From Anatilimnocola floriformis (GTDB lineage: Bacteria > Planctomycetota > Planctomycetia > Pirellulales > Pirellulaceae): DNA of 64,000 bases. Made by a program: the position numbers and the translations under genes. Below the pieces are notes generated by a model. That model did not search any database. It worked only from the letters and a program-made list of their open reading frames with translations, and had not been told where the DNA came from. The stretch covers positions 930,001 through 994,000 of the forward strand of contig NZ_JAMLFW010000002.1 in NCBI RefSeq assembly GCF_024256385.1, given 5' to 3'. How positions within the stretch are numbered: position 1 is the first letter of the stretch; the number at the start of each line of letters is the position of its first letter. Shown in pieces: positions 42,932 to 51,938 of this stretch.

Positions 42932-43366
42932 TCAGCGCGCTTGAGGTTGCAGAGTCAGGCTCTGTTCGCCCGGCTTTACTTCGATAACCAGGGGCGTCGT
43001 CAGCACTGCGGAATGGAGTGGCGAGAAGCGCTGCACGATTCCCCGCCCTGTTTCGGACTTAGACAGCCGCAGATCCTGCAACACCACGCGATGCTTGCCG
43101 ACGATCGCGCCTTCTTTCACGCCGCTGTCGAGAGCGCAAGCCAGGGTGAAGTTCCCCTCGGCATCGGTTTCACCAACGGAAGACGGCCCCTGCGTTCCCG
43201 CCGCGGCGTCGGGATGAAATTCAATGCGAATGTCTTCCGCCGTGTGGCCCGGAATCGTCAATTTGCCGGCAATTTTGCCGAATTGCGGCCCGGGCGCGCA
43301 CCCGGCCGAACAAGCGACGAGCCAGGCAATCGCCAGCGCGGCGCCGAATTGTGAAGATGATTTCAC
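42932..43366 (-). CDS. Small lipoprotein with carboxypeptidase-regulatory-like beta domain
   Basis: This 144-residue protein has a lipoprotein-type leader (hydrophobic run then LVAC or SAGC, Cys19 or Cys23) and one beta-sandwich domain of the kind common in planctomycete lipoproteins (GKIAGKLTIPGHTAEDIRIE; GETDAEGNFTLAC; GAIVGKHRVVLQD; PLVIEVKPGEQSLTL). Such proteins commonly follow DUF1559 genes, as here (12-nt gap). It is probably in the outer or inner membrane facing the periplasm. Function unknown. Confidence 0.82.
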   Translation of the reverse strand: MKSSSQFGAALAIAWLVACSAGCAPGPQFGKIAGKLTIPGHTAEDIRIEFHPDAAAGTQGPSSVGETDAEGNFTLACALDSGVKEGAIVGKHRVVLQDLRLSKSETGRGIVQRFSPLHSAVLTTPLVIEVKPGEQSLTLQPQAR

Positions 43367-43378
43367 GGCCAGATTGCC

Positions 43379-44446
43379 TTAATCAAGAGTCACGGTTTCG
43401 CCACCGGCGCGTGTCGAAACGGCGGCCAAGATTTGCAGCGAGATCGAGTCCCGCACAAAGCGAATCGATCCATCCGACAGCGCGAAGTTAGAGCCGCCGC
43501 CGGCGTGGTTACTGCCCCAGGCGTTGAACCGCCGATCCTGATTTTGAATGTTCGGCGTGGTAGCCGCCGTCGGACTGAGCTTGCGCACCGTCGTATTAAT
43601 CGCGACCGCCGACGAACCAAAGAGCATGGCCGAACCTTTTCTGCCGCCTGCCCAGGCCCAGGCCGAAACCTGGTACATCTTGAAGCCGCTGTTCTCTCCC
43701 GTCCATTGATCGAAATCGGCGTCCTTGTGGTTCTTTTCGCCCAGCATCAGGGTATTGCTCGTGCCATCGGTAATTTCAGAAATGCGAAGGGGCGGCAGAC
43801 TCTGATGGTTCTCGGCGAGCGCGTGCAGATTACCCCCTGGCACTCTCAATTCCGTTCCCGGTCCGGTCATGAACAATACGCCATCGGGACGAATCGGAAA
43901 CGTCGAGAAGCTCGTGTGATAGCCACCCGTGCCGTAATTTCCCGCGTAACTGGTCCCCGAGTAGTAACCGCCGTAGGGATTGCCGCTAGCTGTTTGACTA
44001 GGGCTGAAAGCCTCGCCCGTACCTGGCAACATGAACGGATTTTCGCGAAAGATATCGGACGGGCAGACGTGAACTTTGATCTTGGTCGCGGCTCGCGAGG
44101 AACCGACCGTCAGGCTCACGTTATTCACCGAGTTGGTGAAATCCCATTTGTCATACAGCGGCTGCTGTTCGATGAACGGCAGGATGGCGACGAAGAAAGT
44201 CGAGCGCGCCGTTGTCGCGCCGCTGCGCAGTTCCAAGCCCAGAGGAAACGTTTTGTACGTCCCTTCATGATTGTGAATGCCGAGCGCCAACTGCTTTAGA
44301 TGATTCTGGCATTGAATCCGCCGCGCCGCTTCTCGCGCCGCCTGAACGGCTGGCAGCAGCAGTGCGACCAGTACGCCAATGATGGCAATGACGACGAGCA
44401 ACTCTACCAGCGTAAACGCTCGTCGCTCCGCAACTTGACGATCCAT
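43379..44446 (-). CDS. DUF1559 pseudopilin-like protein
   Basis: This 355-residue protein carries a type IV pilin-like N-terminus (ERRAFTLVELLVVIAIIG) followed by the amphipathic helix ALLLPAVQAAREAARRIQCQ, then the DUF1559 body (QLALGIHNHEGTYKTFPLG; ITDGTSNTLMLGEKNH; NFALSDGSIRFVRDSI). The residue before Phe is Ala where Gly is usual for prepilin peptidase, so processing may be altered. The family is highly expanded in planctomycetes and presumed to be exported in a pseudopilin-like manner; its function is unproven. The ATG at 44446 is chosen because GGGAG lies about 9 nt upstream, rather than the GTG at 44461. The 150-nt gap upstream holds a hairpin, so it may have its own promoter although it lies within the tad island. 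Confidence 0.9.
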   Translation of the reverse strand: MDRQVAERRAFTLVELLVVIAIIGVLVALLLPAVQAAREAARRIQCQNHLKQLALGIHNHEGTYKTFPLGLELRSGATTARSTFFVAILPFIEQQPLYDKWDFTNSVNNVSLTVGSSRAATKIKVHVCPSDIFRENPFMLPGTGEAFSPSQTASGNPYGGYYSGTSYAGNYGTGGYHTSFSTFPIRPDGVLFMTGPGTELRVPGGNLHALAENHQSLPPLRISEITDGTSNTLMLGEKNHKDADFDQWTGENSGFKMYQVSAWAWAGGRKGSAMLFGSSAVAINTTVRKLSPTAATTPNIQNQDRRFNAWGSNHAGGGSNFALSDGSIRFVRDSISLQILAAVSTRAGGETVTLD

Positions 44447-44571
44447 CGCGACCACTCCCACAGCTCGTTGGCGATTGGAAACTTTGTTTCACAGACGCCA
44501 CGAACATAGGGACGCATGGTTAAGAAACGGCAAGTTCTCTACGAAGAAGGGATCACGATTGCGTGAACACA

Positions 44572-44598
44572 AGCCCAGCCGTCACGCGGTCCTGGGCT
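44572..44598 (-). terminator. Possible weak terminator hairpin after the TadD-like gene
   Basis: AGCCCAG/CTGGGCT arms (44572-44578 and 44592-44598) enclose 13 nt with further CCG/CGG pairing. The hairpin overlaps the TadD-like stop codon. No T-tract follows, so termination is uncertain. Confidence 0.45.
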
Positions 44599-45415
44599 AC
44601 TTGGAGGCAGAATTGTTCGCTGAATCAGGCATCGCAACCGGTGCTGGCGTTGCCGAAATCGCGTGGAAGCTAGCCGCAGCCTCTCCCGACAGATTGTCAC
44701 TCTTCACCGCTTGCGGCGTGCCGACGGTTCGCAGCAGCGTCCGTGGCTCTTCACCAGGCATGCCAGCTGCAACTTGCAGCAGCGCTTCGGCCGCAATCTT
44801 CAAATTCGGATTCTCGACGAGTGCCTGCCGGTAGTGCTTTTGTGCTTCGGCAAGTTTCATTTGCTGAGCAAACACAAAGCCCAGATTGCAGTGAGCTTCG
44901 GCCGGCGAGTTCGTCGCTCGCAAAAAGATGGCGAAGGCTTCGTCATAACGGTCTTGATAACCGATCGCGAGGCCCAGGTTTGTCCAGGCAGCGGCGAAGC
45001 TGGGTCTCAGCTCCGTTGCCTGGCGAAAATCTTTTTCTGCCGCGGCGTAGTCTCCTTCGAGTAGCAATAGATAGCCGCGGTCGTTGCTGAGCTCTGGCGA
45101 GTTTGTGAGTCGGGCCGCTTCATCAAAGTATTTTCTGGCTTCCTCGCGGTGATTGTCACGAACGCAAACAACGGCCAGGCGATGGAGCGCCTCGGCGTTT
45201 TTGGGCGAGTCTTGCAAGATCTTTTCGTAGATGGCGCGAGCCTGATCGTTTTCGCCGCGGCGCTCGCACAGGCGCGCCATGGCGAGCTTGCTTTCGAGCG
45301 GTTTTTTCGGGGTGGTTTCATCCCGCAGCAAGTCAGTGACTTCGCCGGGCCGAACCGTCGCGCAGCCGGAAGCAATCGCCAGAATCAACAGAATCGTAGT
45401 GCAGGAGCGGAGCAT
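44597..45415 (-). CDS. TadD-like TPR lipoprotein
   Basis: This 272-residue protein has a lipoprotein leader ending in the lipobox ASGC (Cys18). Four to five TPR units follow in residues of about 45-215 (NDQARAIYEKILQDSPKNAE; AEKDFRQATELRPSFAAAWT; EAQKHYRQALVENPNL), then a polar tail. TadD proteins are TPR lipoproteins needed for Flp pilus biogenesis and probably help secretin assembly. The ATG at 45415 lies one nucleotide beyond the stop of the CpaD-like gene and has GGAGGA upstream, so translational coupling is likely. The C-terminal tail (about 55 residues) has no repeats. Confidence 0.85.
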   Translation of the reverse strand: MLRSCTTILLILAIASGCATVRPGEVTDLLRDETTPKKPLESKLAMARLCERRGENDQARAIYEKILQDSPKNAEALHRLAVVCVRDNHREEARKYFDEAARLTNSPELSNDRGYLLLLEGDYAAAEKDFRQATELRPSFAAAWTNLGLAIGYQDRYDEAFAIFLRATNSPAEAHCNLGFVFAQQMKLAEAQKHYRQALVENPNLKIAAEALLQVAAGMPGEEPRTLLRTVGTPQAVKSDNLSGEAAASFHAISATPAPVAMPDSANNSASK

Positions 45416-45416
45416 C

Positions 45417-45995
45417 TTAAAAAGTTCCTCCACCGCCAAAGCCACCGAACCCGCCGCCAAAGTTGCCATTGGTTCGGCCGTTTTGCAGGCCGCGCAAGTA
45501 GGCGGCTTCCGCTTCTTGCGAAGTGGCCGATTCGCTGAACGCCGGCGCGACGACCACGCGCTCTTCAGCGTCCTGAGCGCCCATCAGACGTAGAGCGGCC
45601 ACGACCACGGCGCGACGTTGGTTGTCGAGTGCAGGGCTGGGATGAACCGGATACTGATACTCGCTGGCAATCGGCGAACTCATCGACCGCTCGATCACCA
45701 CCGGAAACGGCACGCCTTCTTGCATGCGCGCCGCGATCTGCTTGACGTGATCTTCGCCCCCGAGGTTGAGCTTCGCCGAGCCCTTTTGAAATTCGTGCAC
45801 ATAGATCACAAACTTCGCCGCCTCGGCATTGACCTCTTGGTCCTTCCAGATCGAGTCGGAGATCTGTCCCAGGCCAGGCACGCGCTGAGTAGAGTGGGGC
45901 GCGAGCGCCCACTCATTGTTGCTGCAGCCTGCAACGGCCACAAAACAAAGGCCGCTCAAGCAGGCGCGATTTAGCCAGGTTTTTCGAATGTTCAT
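45417..45995 (-). CDS. CpaD/OmpA-like outer-membrane lipoprotein
   Basis: This 192-residue protein has the lipobox VAGC (Cys24). The middle (residues of about 60-155) looks like a short OmpA/CpaD-type fold: FVIYVHEFQKGSAKLNLGGE, then HVKQIAARMQEG, a VVIERS strand and NQRRAVVVAALRLMGAQ. It ends in a Gly/Phe-rich low-complexity tail (GGGFGGFGGGGTF). It follows the secretin by 3 nt and precedes the TadD-like gene, the position where tad operons carry cpaD, so the assignment rests on both fold pattern and context. CpaD-type proteins assist the secretin at the outer membrane. The Gly-rich tail is unusual and may contact the envelope or matrix. Confidence 0.65.
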   Translation of the reverse strand: MNIRKTWLNRACLSGLCFVAVAGCSNNEWALAPHSTQRVPGLGQISDSIWKDQEVNAEAAKFVIYVHEFQKGSAKLNLGGEDHVKQIAARMQEGVPFPVVIERSMSSPIASEYQYPVHPSPALDNQRRAVVVAALRLMGAQDAEERVVVAPAFSESATSQEAEAAYLRGLQNGRTNGNFGGGFGGFGGGGTF

Positions 45996-45998
45996 GGG

Positions 45999-47615
45999 TT
46001 ACTCCGATAATCCATGAGGACTGGCGAGAAAGTATTTTTGCGACGCAGTCCGCGATTGCTGTTGGGCTTGCTTCGCGCCGACACGAACAGCGGTTCGCTG
46101 CGCGGGCAAGACTGTACTACGGTGATCTTCATCGGGGCGACCTTCGGTCAAACCGCGCAGATAGAACGCAGCAGTGGTCGGCTCTTTCACTTCCATGCCG
46201 GGCAATAGCGGCGGTGGGCAATCGGCATCGAGCGGATGAACCAACTGCGGGCTGACGAGAATCAGCAATTCGGTTTCATCTCGCTTCACCTGGTTCTTGC
46301 CAAAGATCACGTGACCGCCGGGTAGATCGCCGAGGAAAGGCACGCGCTGCCGGCTGCCGTTTTGCTGATCGAGAACCAAACCCGCGATGGCTAGCCATTG
46401 TCCCTCGCGCATGTCGACCGTAGTGAAGACCGACCGCGTGTTAAGCCCCGGAATGCCGTTCACCGCGTTGTCGTTGTTGAGCGAACTAAACGTCGGCGCG
46501 ACTTGCAGGCGAATCCGATCTTTATCGAGCACGGTCGGCGTGAATCGCAACTGCGTGCCGAAGCCTTGAAACGACGTCGATGTTCCTTGAGCGCCATTCA
46601 CACCCACGATCGTGGGCACGGCGAATTGACCGCCGGCGATAAAACTCGCGGTGCGACCACTGAGTGTGACGAGGTTCGGTTCAGCGAGCACTTTGGAATA
46701 GGAGTTGGTCGAGAGAGCACGCAGCAGCAACTCGATCTCGCCATTGTCGAGCAATGCGAATAAGTTCCCCGCATTGCCCAGCGTGCTGGAGAACAAAAAG
46801 TTCTGACTGGCAACTTGAAAATCGAGACCCAATTCACGCAGCGCCGATCGGCTGAGCTCGGCGACGCGAACCTTCAGCAGCACTTGCTGTTCGCCAGGCA
46901 CCCGCAACAAGCTGATGATGTTCGTTGCCGGCAGAGGATCGCTCCCCGGATGCGGATCGGCGGCCTGACCTTGTTGGACCGCGAGATTCGCACTCGCGCC
47001 GATCTGGCTGAGGGTCGCGGCGTTCTTCCGCAACAGGTTCATAATGTTCGACGCTTCTTCGGCATCGCGGGCCTGGCCGCGAACGATCAGTTTGTCGGCG
47101 ACAGCTACCAACTCGATGCTACTGTTCGGAAACATTTCGTTGATCATCGTCTCCAACTCGCGATACTCGAGCAGGCGACGGCGATCGATGGTTGTGTCGC
47201 GGCCAACTTTCACTCGGTAACGCAGAATCTGCACGCCGCCGGGACGATCGGCATCGGTGAACCAGAAAGTCAGGTCGGTGGTTCCTTCCTTGACGCCGAT
47301 GATTTCGATTTCGTTCGGGTTGAGTTGCAGCACGTCGGCAATCGTTTGATTGACGATCGAGCTGCGAGCAACTGGCAGTCGTGTGCGGATCAGTTTGGAA
47401 TGGCCTGGCTCAACATCGAGCGAGAGTTCCGTTTCGAGCACTTCGCCAATGAGGTTCCGCTGCCGCTCCAGCGTCTCGGGTCGCGCCGGAATTGGCAGCG
47501 GCTGAGCGCGAGGAGGTTGGGCCAAAGCCGATCCAGCAAACAGTGCGACAGCCAGACTCAACGAGTTGGCAATCAAACGGCTCGGCAGGTGTGCTGGATG
47601 AATTCGTGTTGACAT
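45999..47615 (-). CDS. Tad/type II-type secretin (CpaC/RcpA family)
   Basis: This 538-residue protein has a signal peptide (LIANSLSLAVALFAGSALAQ), an N-terminal pilus-assembly domain (VEPGHSKLIRTRLPVARSSI; IEIIGVKEGTTDLTFWF), a BON/N1-like domain (IELVAVADKLIVRGQARDAE) and a secretin core. The core includes QQVLLKVRVAELSRSALREL, LLRALSTNSYSKVLAEPNLV, SGRTASFIAGGQFAVP and ETELLILVSPQLVHPLDADC. It forms the outer-membrane pore for the pilus. The start 47615 is chosen for its signal peptide; an in-frame ATG further upstream (47789) would only add intergenic sequence. The C-terminal 50 residues are polar and variable. A 193-nt gap separates it from tadC, so a second promoter is possible. Confidence 0.9.
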   Translation of the reverse strand: MSTRIHPAHLPSRLIANSLSLAVALFAGSALAQPPRAQPLPIPARPETLERQRNLIGEVLETELSLDVEPGHSKLIRTRLPVARSSIVNQTIADVLQLNPNEIEIIGVKEGTTDLTFWFTDADRPGGVQILRYRVKVGRDTTIDRRRLLEYRELETMINEMFPNSSIELVAVADKLIVRGQARDAEEASNIMNLLRKNAATLSQIGASANLAVQQGQAADPHPGSDPLPATNIISLLRVPGEQQVLLKVRVAELSRSALRELGLDFQVASQNFLFSSTLGNAGNLFALLDNGEIELLLRALSTNSYSKVLAEPNLVTLSGRTASFIAGGQFAVPTIVGVNGAQGTSTSFQGFGTQLRFTPTVLDKDRIRLQVAPTFSSLNNDNAVNGIPGLNTRSVFTTVDMREGQWLAIAGLVLDQQNGSRQRVPFLGDLPGGHVIFGKNQVKRDETELLILVSPQLVHPLDADCPPPLLPGMEVKEPTTAAFYLRGLTEGRPDEDHRSTVLPAQRTAVRVGAKQAQQQSRTASQKYFLASPHGLSE

Positions 47616-47808
47616 AGTCCGGGCTCCGCTCCGAAAACAGACGGCCGGTGAAATATCACTTTCGCTGCGGACTGGCAATGCGATTCGGCAACAGTCGCGG
47701 GTTGCATCATTACGGAATATGCATTTTTCCGCGGGAAATTGGCGTTTTTGCGTCAGCCTTGCCCAGCTGCGCGCACAAGATTCATCCAAACTTCACATTC
47801 ACTGCCGC

Positions 47809-48765
47809 CTAGCGCCCAGCCGGTAAATCGCTGACGCTGTCGATCTTCGCCTTTCGTTCCAGCAGTCCGCCGGCGCGATTTTCTTCCTCGCGAAACCGCT
47901 GCAAATCGAGCAGCGGCGGTGCTAGCAGCACGATGTAAGTTGCTGGCGCGAGACAAAGCACCGTTGGAAACAGCATCTGAATCGCAACACGATTCGAACG
48001 AGATTGCAGACGTTGCATGCGCTGCAAGCGGAGCGTGTCGGCGTAATTTCGTAGCGTGGTTGCAATGCTCACACCAGTCCGCTCGGCCTGACTGATGAGT
48101 GCGGCGAGGCCGGAGACTTCGTCGAGTTCGACTCGCTCGGCCCAGCGCTCGAAAGCGAGCTCGAGCGTGGCCGCTGCTGCTTGTCGCCGTACGATTCGCA
48201 GTTGTGTGGCCAGCACGGGATAAGTCGTCGTGAGCTCATCACAGGCCCGCGCGAGCGCGGGGTGAATCGACAAGCCGCCGCTCAGTCCCATCACGATCAT
48301 CTCGAGAGCATCGGGCAACCCCAACACGGTTTGATCCGCGGCCTGATCACCACGCCAATTCAAATAGACACGCGGCAATGAATAGGCGAGCAACAGTGCG
48401 ATACCACCGACGAGCAGAACTCGCAGCGCGAGCGAGTCATCTTCCGCAACGACAACCAGCCAAGCGCCAACCGACAAGATCACGCCGATCACCAGCGCGT
48501 TACGGAGAGCGAGAAAGCTGTCGTACGCCTGCGGATGCAAGTAGCCGCAGCGCTGCAAATCGCGCCGAGCTTTGTAGGGGAGCAGATCGGGCAAGACCCG
48601 CGCTAAGAGCCAAGTAGCGCTGCCGAAGATGCCCGGACCTGGTTCTTCATGAGCTTCGTCGGCCGCGTTCGGCCGCGCGCGAAACATCCAGGCAATCGCG
48701 AGGAACATCGCGGCGAGCGAAAGACCGATCAAGCCGGCAGCGATGGTTTCGCTGGAAGTGTCCAT
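47809..48765 (-). CDS. tadC: Tad pilus inner-membrane protein TadC (type II secretion F domain)
   Basis: This 318-residue protein has an N-terminal membrane helix (AGLIGLSLAAMFLAIAWMF), two more near residues 85-140, the T2SSF helix bundle (LPDALEMIVMGLSGGLSIHP; LDEVSGLAALISQAERTGVS; LRNYADTLRLQRMQRLQSRS) and a C-terminal helix (IQMLFPTVLCLAPATYIVLL). It forms the inner-membrane platform together with TadB. It follows tadB after 3 nt, as in other tad operons. Its C-terminal RAGGLLERKAKIDSVSDLPA tail is soluble. Confidence 0.9.
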   Translation of the reverse strand: MDTSSETIAAGLIGLSLAAMFLAIAWMFRARPNAADEAHEEPGPGIFGSATWLLARVLPDLLPYKARRDLQRCGYLHPQAYDSFLALRNALVIGVILSVGAWLVVVAEDDSLALRVLLVGGIALLLAYSLPRVYLNWRGDQAADQTVLGLPDALEMIVMGLSGGLSIHPALARACDELTTTYPVLATQLRIVRRQAAAATLELAFERWAERVELDEVSGLAALISQAERTGVSIATTLRNYADTLRLQRMQRLQSRSNRVAIQMLFPTVLCLAPATYIVLLAPPLLDLQRFREEENRAGGLLERKAKIDSVSDLPAGR

Positions 48766-48768
48766 CGC

Positions 48769-49590
48769 TCAAACCTCCGTCTGCGAGAGGTAGCTGAGCC
48801 AGACAATGCCGATCAGTTCCAAGACCACGGCCAAGCCGAGCGCGAACTGGCCGGTGGGGTCGTTCAGCAGCCTGTCGACGAACTGCCCGGTGTACCAGTA
48901 ATAGGCAAAGATCGCCGGCGGCGCGATGGCCAGGCAAATGGCGGCAAACCTCGCGGTCGAACTAGCCGCCTGCGATTGTCGCCGATAATCGAGTCGCTGC
49001 TGCGCGACCAAAGCGAGACGTCGCAGCGCTGCGACCAGATCACCGCCCGTTTGACTATGCATGGCGAGCGCGCTGAGCGTCATCTGCAATTCGAGCGACT
49101 GATGACGCGCGCCGAGATCGCGAAGTGCCTCGTCCACGGGCAATCCCAAGTCGAGCAGATCCGCACTTCGGCGAACATCGGCCGCAAACGAACCACTCAG
49201 CTTTGGCAGGCTCGACCGCAACGCATGAGCCAGGCCCTGTCCGACCGACAGCGAACGAGCAAGCATCTCGATCCACCGCGGCAGAATGCCGAGCGTTTGC
49301 TGACGGCGAATGCTCGCCAGGATGAAGCCGCCCAGCGTGACGACAATTGCAACCACAGCCGCGACTACGGCGGCAACGAGTTCATTCTCGTAAATGACAA
49401 AGCACAAGCCACCAGCCAGCAAACTACTGCCGACGATCGCAATCATCGCGGCCGGTGCAGAAAGCGGAAGTCCCGATTCGCGTACTTGAAAGAAAAGCCA
49501 GCGATCAAGACGCGCCTGCCAGTCTGCGCCGGTCGGCGGCTGGATTGCTTCGCCGACGATATGCGGGCGGGCTGCAGCATCGTGGCTCAT
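48769..49590 (-). CDS. tadB: Tad pilus inner-membrane protein TadB (type II secretion F domain)
   Basis: This 273-residue protein has paired N-terminal helices (PAAMIAIVGSSLLAGGLCFV; LVAAVVAAVVAIVVTLGGFI), the F domain (LPRWIEMLARSLSVGQGLAH; SLELQMTLSALAMHSQTGGD) and two C-terminal helices. It pairs with TadC as the platform on which TadA acts. Its ATG overlaps the tadA stop by 4 nt (ATGA), indicating translational coupling. Confidence 0.9.
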   Translation of the reverse strand: MSHDAAARPHIVGEAIQPPTGADWQARLDRWLFFQVRESGLPLSAPAAMIAIVGSSLLAGGLCFVIYENELVAAVVAAVVAIVVTLGGFILASIRRQQTLGILPRWIEMLARSLSVGQGLAHALRSSLPKLSGSFAADVRRSADLLDLGLPVDEALRDLGARHQSLELQMTLSALAMHSQTGGDLVAALRRLALVAQQRLDYRRQSQAASSTARFAAICLAIAPPAIFAYYWYTGQFVDRLLNDPTGQFALGLAVVLELIGIVWLSYLSQTEV

Positions 49591-50927
49591 ACACTCACCT
49601 GCTCGGCTCGCGCCGCATGGCGCGCGGACTCAGTGCTCCAGCGCTGCGGCGCAAAGTCGGCATCGCTCAAATCAACGCCCGCCGCGCGAATGCGTTCGAT
49701 GCACCGAGGCACATAGCCGGTCGCGTAGAATTCGCCCTGGGCAACGCCTTGTGCATCAGTGCCCGTTTGCTTGAAACCGAAGATCTCTGCGAGCTGATAC
49801 TCGCCCTCTTTCAGGCCGGTGATTTCCGCGATTCTAGTCACCCGCCGCACGCCGCCTTTAAGACGAGACAGCTGCACGATGAGCTTGATTCCCGCGGCAA
49901 CATACTGACGCATGACCGGCACTGAAAAATTGAAGCCCGTCATGCCGAGCATGATTTCGAGCCGCGAAAGGGCATCGCCCACATCGTTGGCATGGATCGT
50001 CGTCAGCGAACCTTCGTGGCCTGTGTTCATCGCTTGCAGCATATCCATCGCTTCCACGCCGCGCACTTCACCGACGAGAATGCGATCGGGCCGCATCCGC
50101 AAGCTGTTGCGAACCAGGTCGCGAATTGTCACGGCGCCGAGTCCCTCGGCAGAGTTCGGTCGGGCTTCGAGCGCCACAACGTGCTCGTGCTTCAACTGCA
50201 ACTCAGCCGCGTCTTCGATGGTCACCAGTCGTTCGCCGGCGGGAATGTATGCCGAGAGTGCATTGAGCAACGTCGTTTTGCCGCTGCCCGTGCCGCCTGA
50301 AATGAGAAAGCTGATCCGCGCTTCAATGGCAGCCGCGAGAAAGTTCACCATCGGCGGCAAGAGCGAGTTCTTCTGCACGAGGTTCTGAATCGTAAGGGGC
50401 TGCGCTCCGAAGCGGCGAATGGAAAGCGTCGGACCGCGCAGGGCAAGCGGCGGAACAACGGCATGCACGCGCGAACCATCAGGCAATCGCGCATCGACCA
50501 TCGGACTCGATTCATCAATGCGGCGACCGACGCGACTCGCAACGCGTTGAATGATCCGCAGCAGGTGCCGTTCGTCGGCGAATTCGATCTCGGTGCGACT
50601 AAGCACGCCCAATCGTTCCACGAAAACTTCGCGCGGATGATTCACCAGAATGTCGCTGATCTCGGCGTCGTGCAGCAGCGGCTCGAGTGGCCCCAAGCCG
50701 ACAATTTCTGCTACCACTGCGGCGACAGTTGTCTCTTGTTCTTCGGCCGATAGTTGTGGATACCGGCGACGGCAAAGGGCTTCGGCCGGAGTGCGGAGCT
50801 CGGCTCGCAGTTGCTCCGGATTCGATTCATCAAGGCCGCGCCATTCGAGCGACTGCACTAGTTGCCCGTGCAGTTGTTGCACGCGGGCGAGACGCTCGCG
50901 CGTGGTAGCTTGTGCTGAAGCGTTCAT
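49587..50927 (-). CDS. tadA: Tad pilus assembly ATPase TadA/CpaF
   Basis: This 446-residue cytoplasmic ATPase has an N-terminal domain (QLVQSLEWRGLDESNPEQLR), the region EIVGLGPLEPLLHDAEISDI then LVNHPREVFVERLG, Walker A ISGGTGSGKTTLLNAL, an Asp box, Walker B RILVGEVRGVEAMDML and the HEGSLTTIHANDVGDALSRL segment typical of CpaF-type secretion ATPases. It powers pilus assembly (and possibly retraction) through TadB/TadC. It starts 6 nt after the cpaB stop and overlaps tadB by 4 nt. Confidence 0.95.
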   Translation of the reverse strand: MNASAQATTRERLARVQQLHGQLVQSLEWRGLDESNPEQLRAELRTPAEALCRRRYPQLSAEEQETTVAAVVAEIVGLGPLEPLLHDAEISDILVNHPREVFVERLGVLSRTEIEFADERHLLRIIQRVASRVGRRIDESSPMVDARLPDGSRVHAVVPPLALRGPTLSIRRFGAQPLTIQNLVQKNSLLPPMVNFLAAAIEARISFLISGGTGSGKTTLLNALSAYIPAGERLVTIEDAAELQLKHEHVVALEARPNSAEGLGAVTIRDLVRNSLRMRPDRILVGEVRGVEAMDMLQAMNTGHEGSLTTIHANDVGDALSRLEIMLGMTGFNFSVPVMRQYVAAGIKLIVQLSRLKGGVRRVTRIAEITGLKEGEYQLAEIFGFKQTGTDAQGVAQGEFYATGYVPRCIERIRAAGVDLSDADFAPQRWSTESARHAARAEQVSV

Positions 50928-50933
50928 AGGTCA

Positions 50934-51938
50934 CTAGCTGACACGATTCATTCGCGGCGGATTCGCATTGTTGCGCGGAGCAGGTGGGGCAGGATCAGCC
51001 GGCGGGGCATTTGCGGGCGGCAGTTGCGGAACGACAGGCGGTGGAACAACCGCTGGCGGGTTTCCTTGATCGGCTTGCACGCCACCGGTCGGTTTGAACG
51101 TCAATGTTTGCCGCTGACCGTGACGATAGACTTCGGCGACAAACGGCGGAGGAGGAGGCGCGGGAGGCGGCGGCTCGGGCGGAATTCGCAGAAGTTGCGA
51201 CAATGTTAGATCAGGATTGAGCGCGTCGACTTCGGCATCGCTGCTGCCGCGAAGGGCGAGGGTCAAGTCGCCATGCCCTTCGGCGACTTTCAGAATCGTG
51301 GCTTGGTGCGGCGAAACAGCGAGCGTCACGGCTTGCGCTTCGCTCTTAGGATCGATGCCGCCCTGAATGCCGGGCGTGGCGTTGTTGCCGATGGCGAGGA
51401 TCTTCACCCGCTCCATTAGCGTGCGCGTGACTTCGGGAATGCGCTGTTCCGGATTCGCCTTGGCGCGAAAAATTACATCGACCACCGAGCCGGGCATGGC
51501 CTGCGCGGGGAACGAACTGTCGCCGAGCACATTCACCGTCACCGCTCGCAAACCGGGCTCGATGAGCTCGGAAATATCAGGGCCCGTTCCCTCAGGGTAG
51601 AACGAATCGGGCTCGAAGGGATCACCCTTTTTGAGTTGCTTCTTCAACGTTCGCCCGACGATCTGTTTGCCATCGGCCAGCATTACGGCGGGCCACTTGC
51701 GGGCCACGTACTGTGCTTGCGAATAGCGAACGTTCATGAAGTCGCCGGAGTGAATCACTCGCCCCGGCGGCAAGTCGACCGAAGCCATGATCACCAGATA
51801 CACCGGCTCTTTCGGCTTGGCGACGATCGGCGGCGGCGCGGGTTTTTGCAAGCTTTTGCGCACGAAGTACGCAGCTCCCAAGCCGATCACGCCGGCAAAG
51901 AAGAGGAGCAGCAACGTGCCTGGTGAGATCTGCCTCAA
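50934..51938 (-). CDS. cpaB: Tad pilus assembly protein CpaB (SAF domain)
   Basis: This 334-residue protein has an N-terminal membrane helix (LLLLFFAGVIGLGAAYFVR) and an SAF-type domain (YLVIMASVDLPPGRVIHSGD; KQIVGRTLKKQLKKGDPFEP; ELIEPGLRAVTVNVLGDSSF; AMPGSVVDVIFRAK). A Pro-rich stretch follows from about residue 245 (IPPEPPPPAPPPPPFVAEVY) and an Asn/Pro-rich tail ends it. CpaB is periplasmic and helps link the secretin to the inner-membrane complex. The start at 51938 is TTG; no ATG is found in frame nearby. Its upstream region is the 1.1-kb stretch with two palindromic repeats, so the main tad promoter probably lies there. Confidence 0.92.
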   Translation of the reverse strand: MRQISPGTLLLLFFAGVIGLGAAYFVRKSLQKPAPPPIVAKPKEPVYLVIMASVDLPPGRVIHSGDFMNVRYSQAQYVARKWPAVMLADGKQIVGRTLKKQLKKGDPFEPDSFYPEGTGPDISELIEPGLRAVTVNVLGDSSFPAQAMPGSVVDVIFRAKANPEQRIPEVTRTLMERVKILAIGNNATPGIQGGIDPKSEAQAVTLAVSPHQATILKVAEGHGDLTLALRGSSDAEVDALNPDLTLSQLLRIPPEPPPPAPPPPPFVAEVYRHGQRQTLTFKPTGGVQADQGNPPAVVPPPVVPQLPPANAPPADPAPPAPRNNANPPRMNRVS

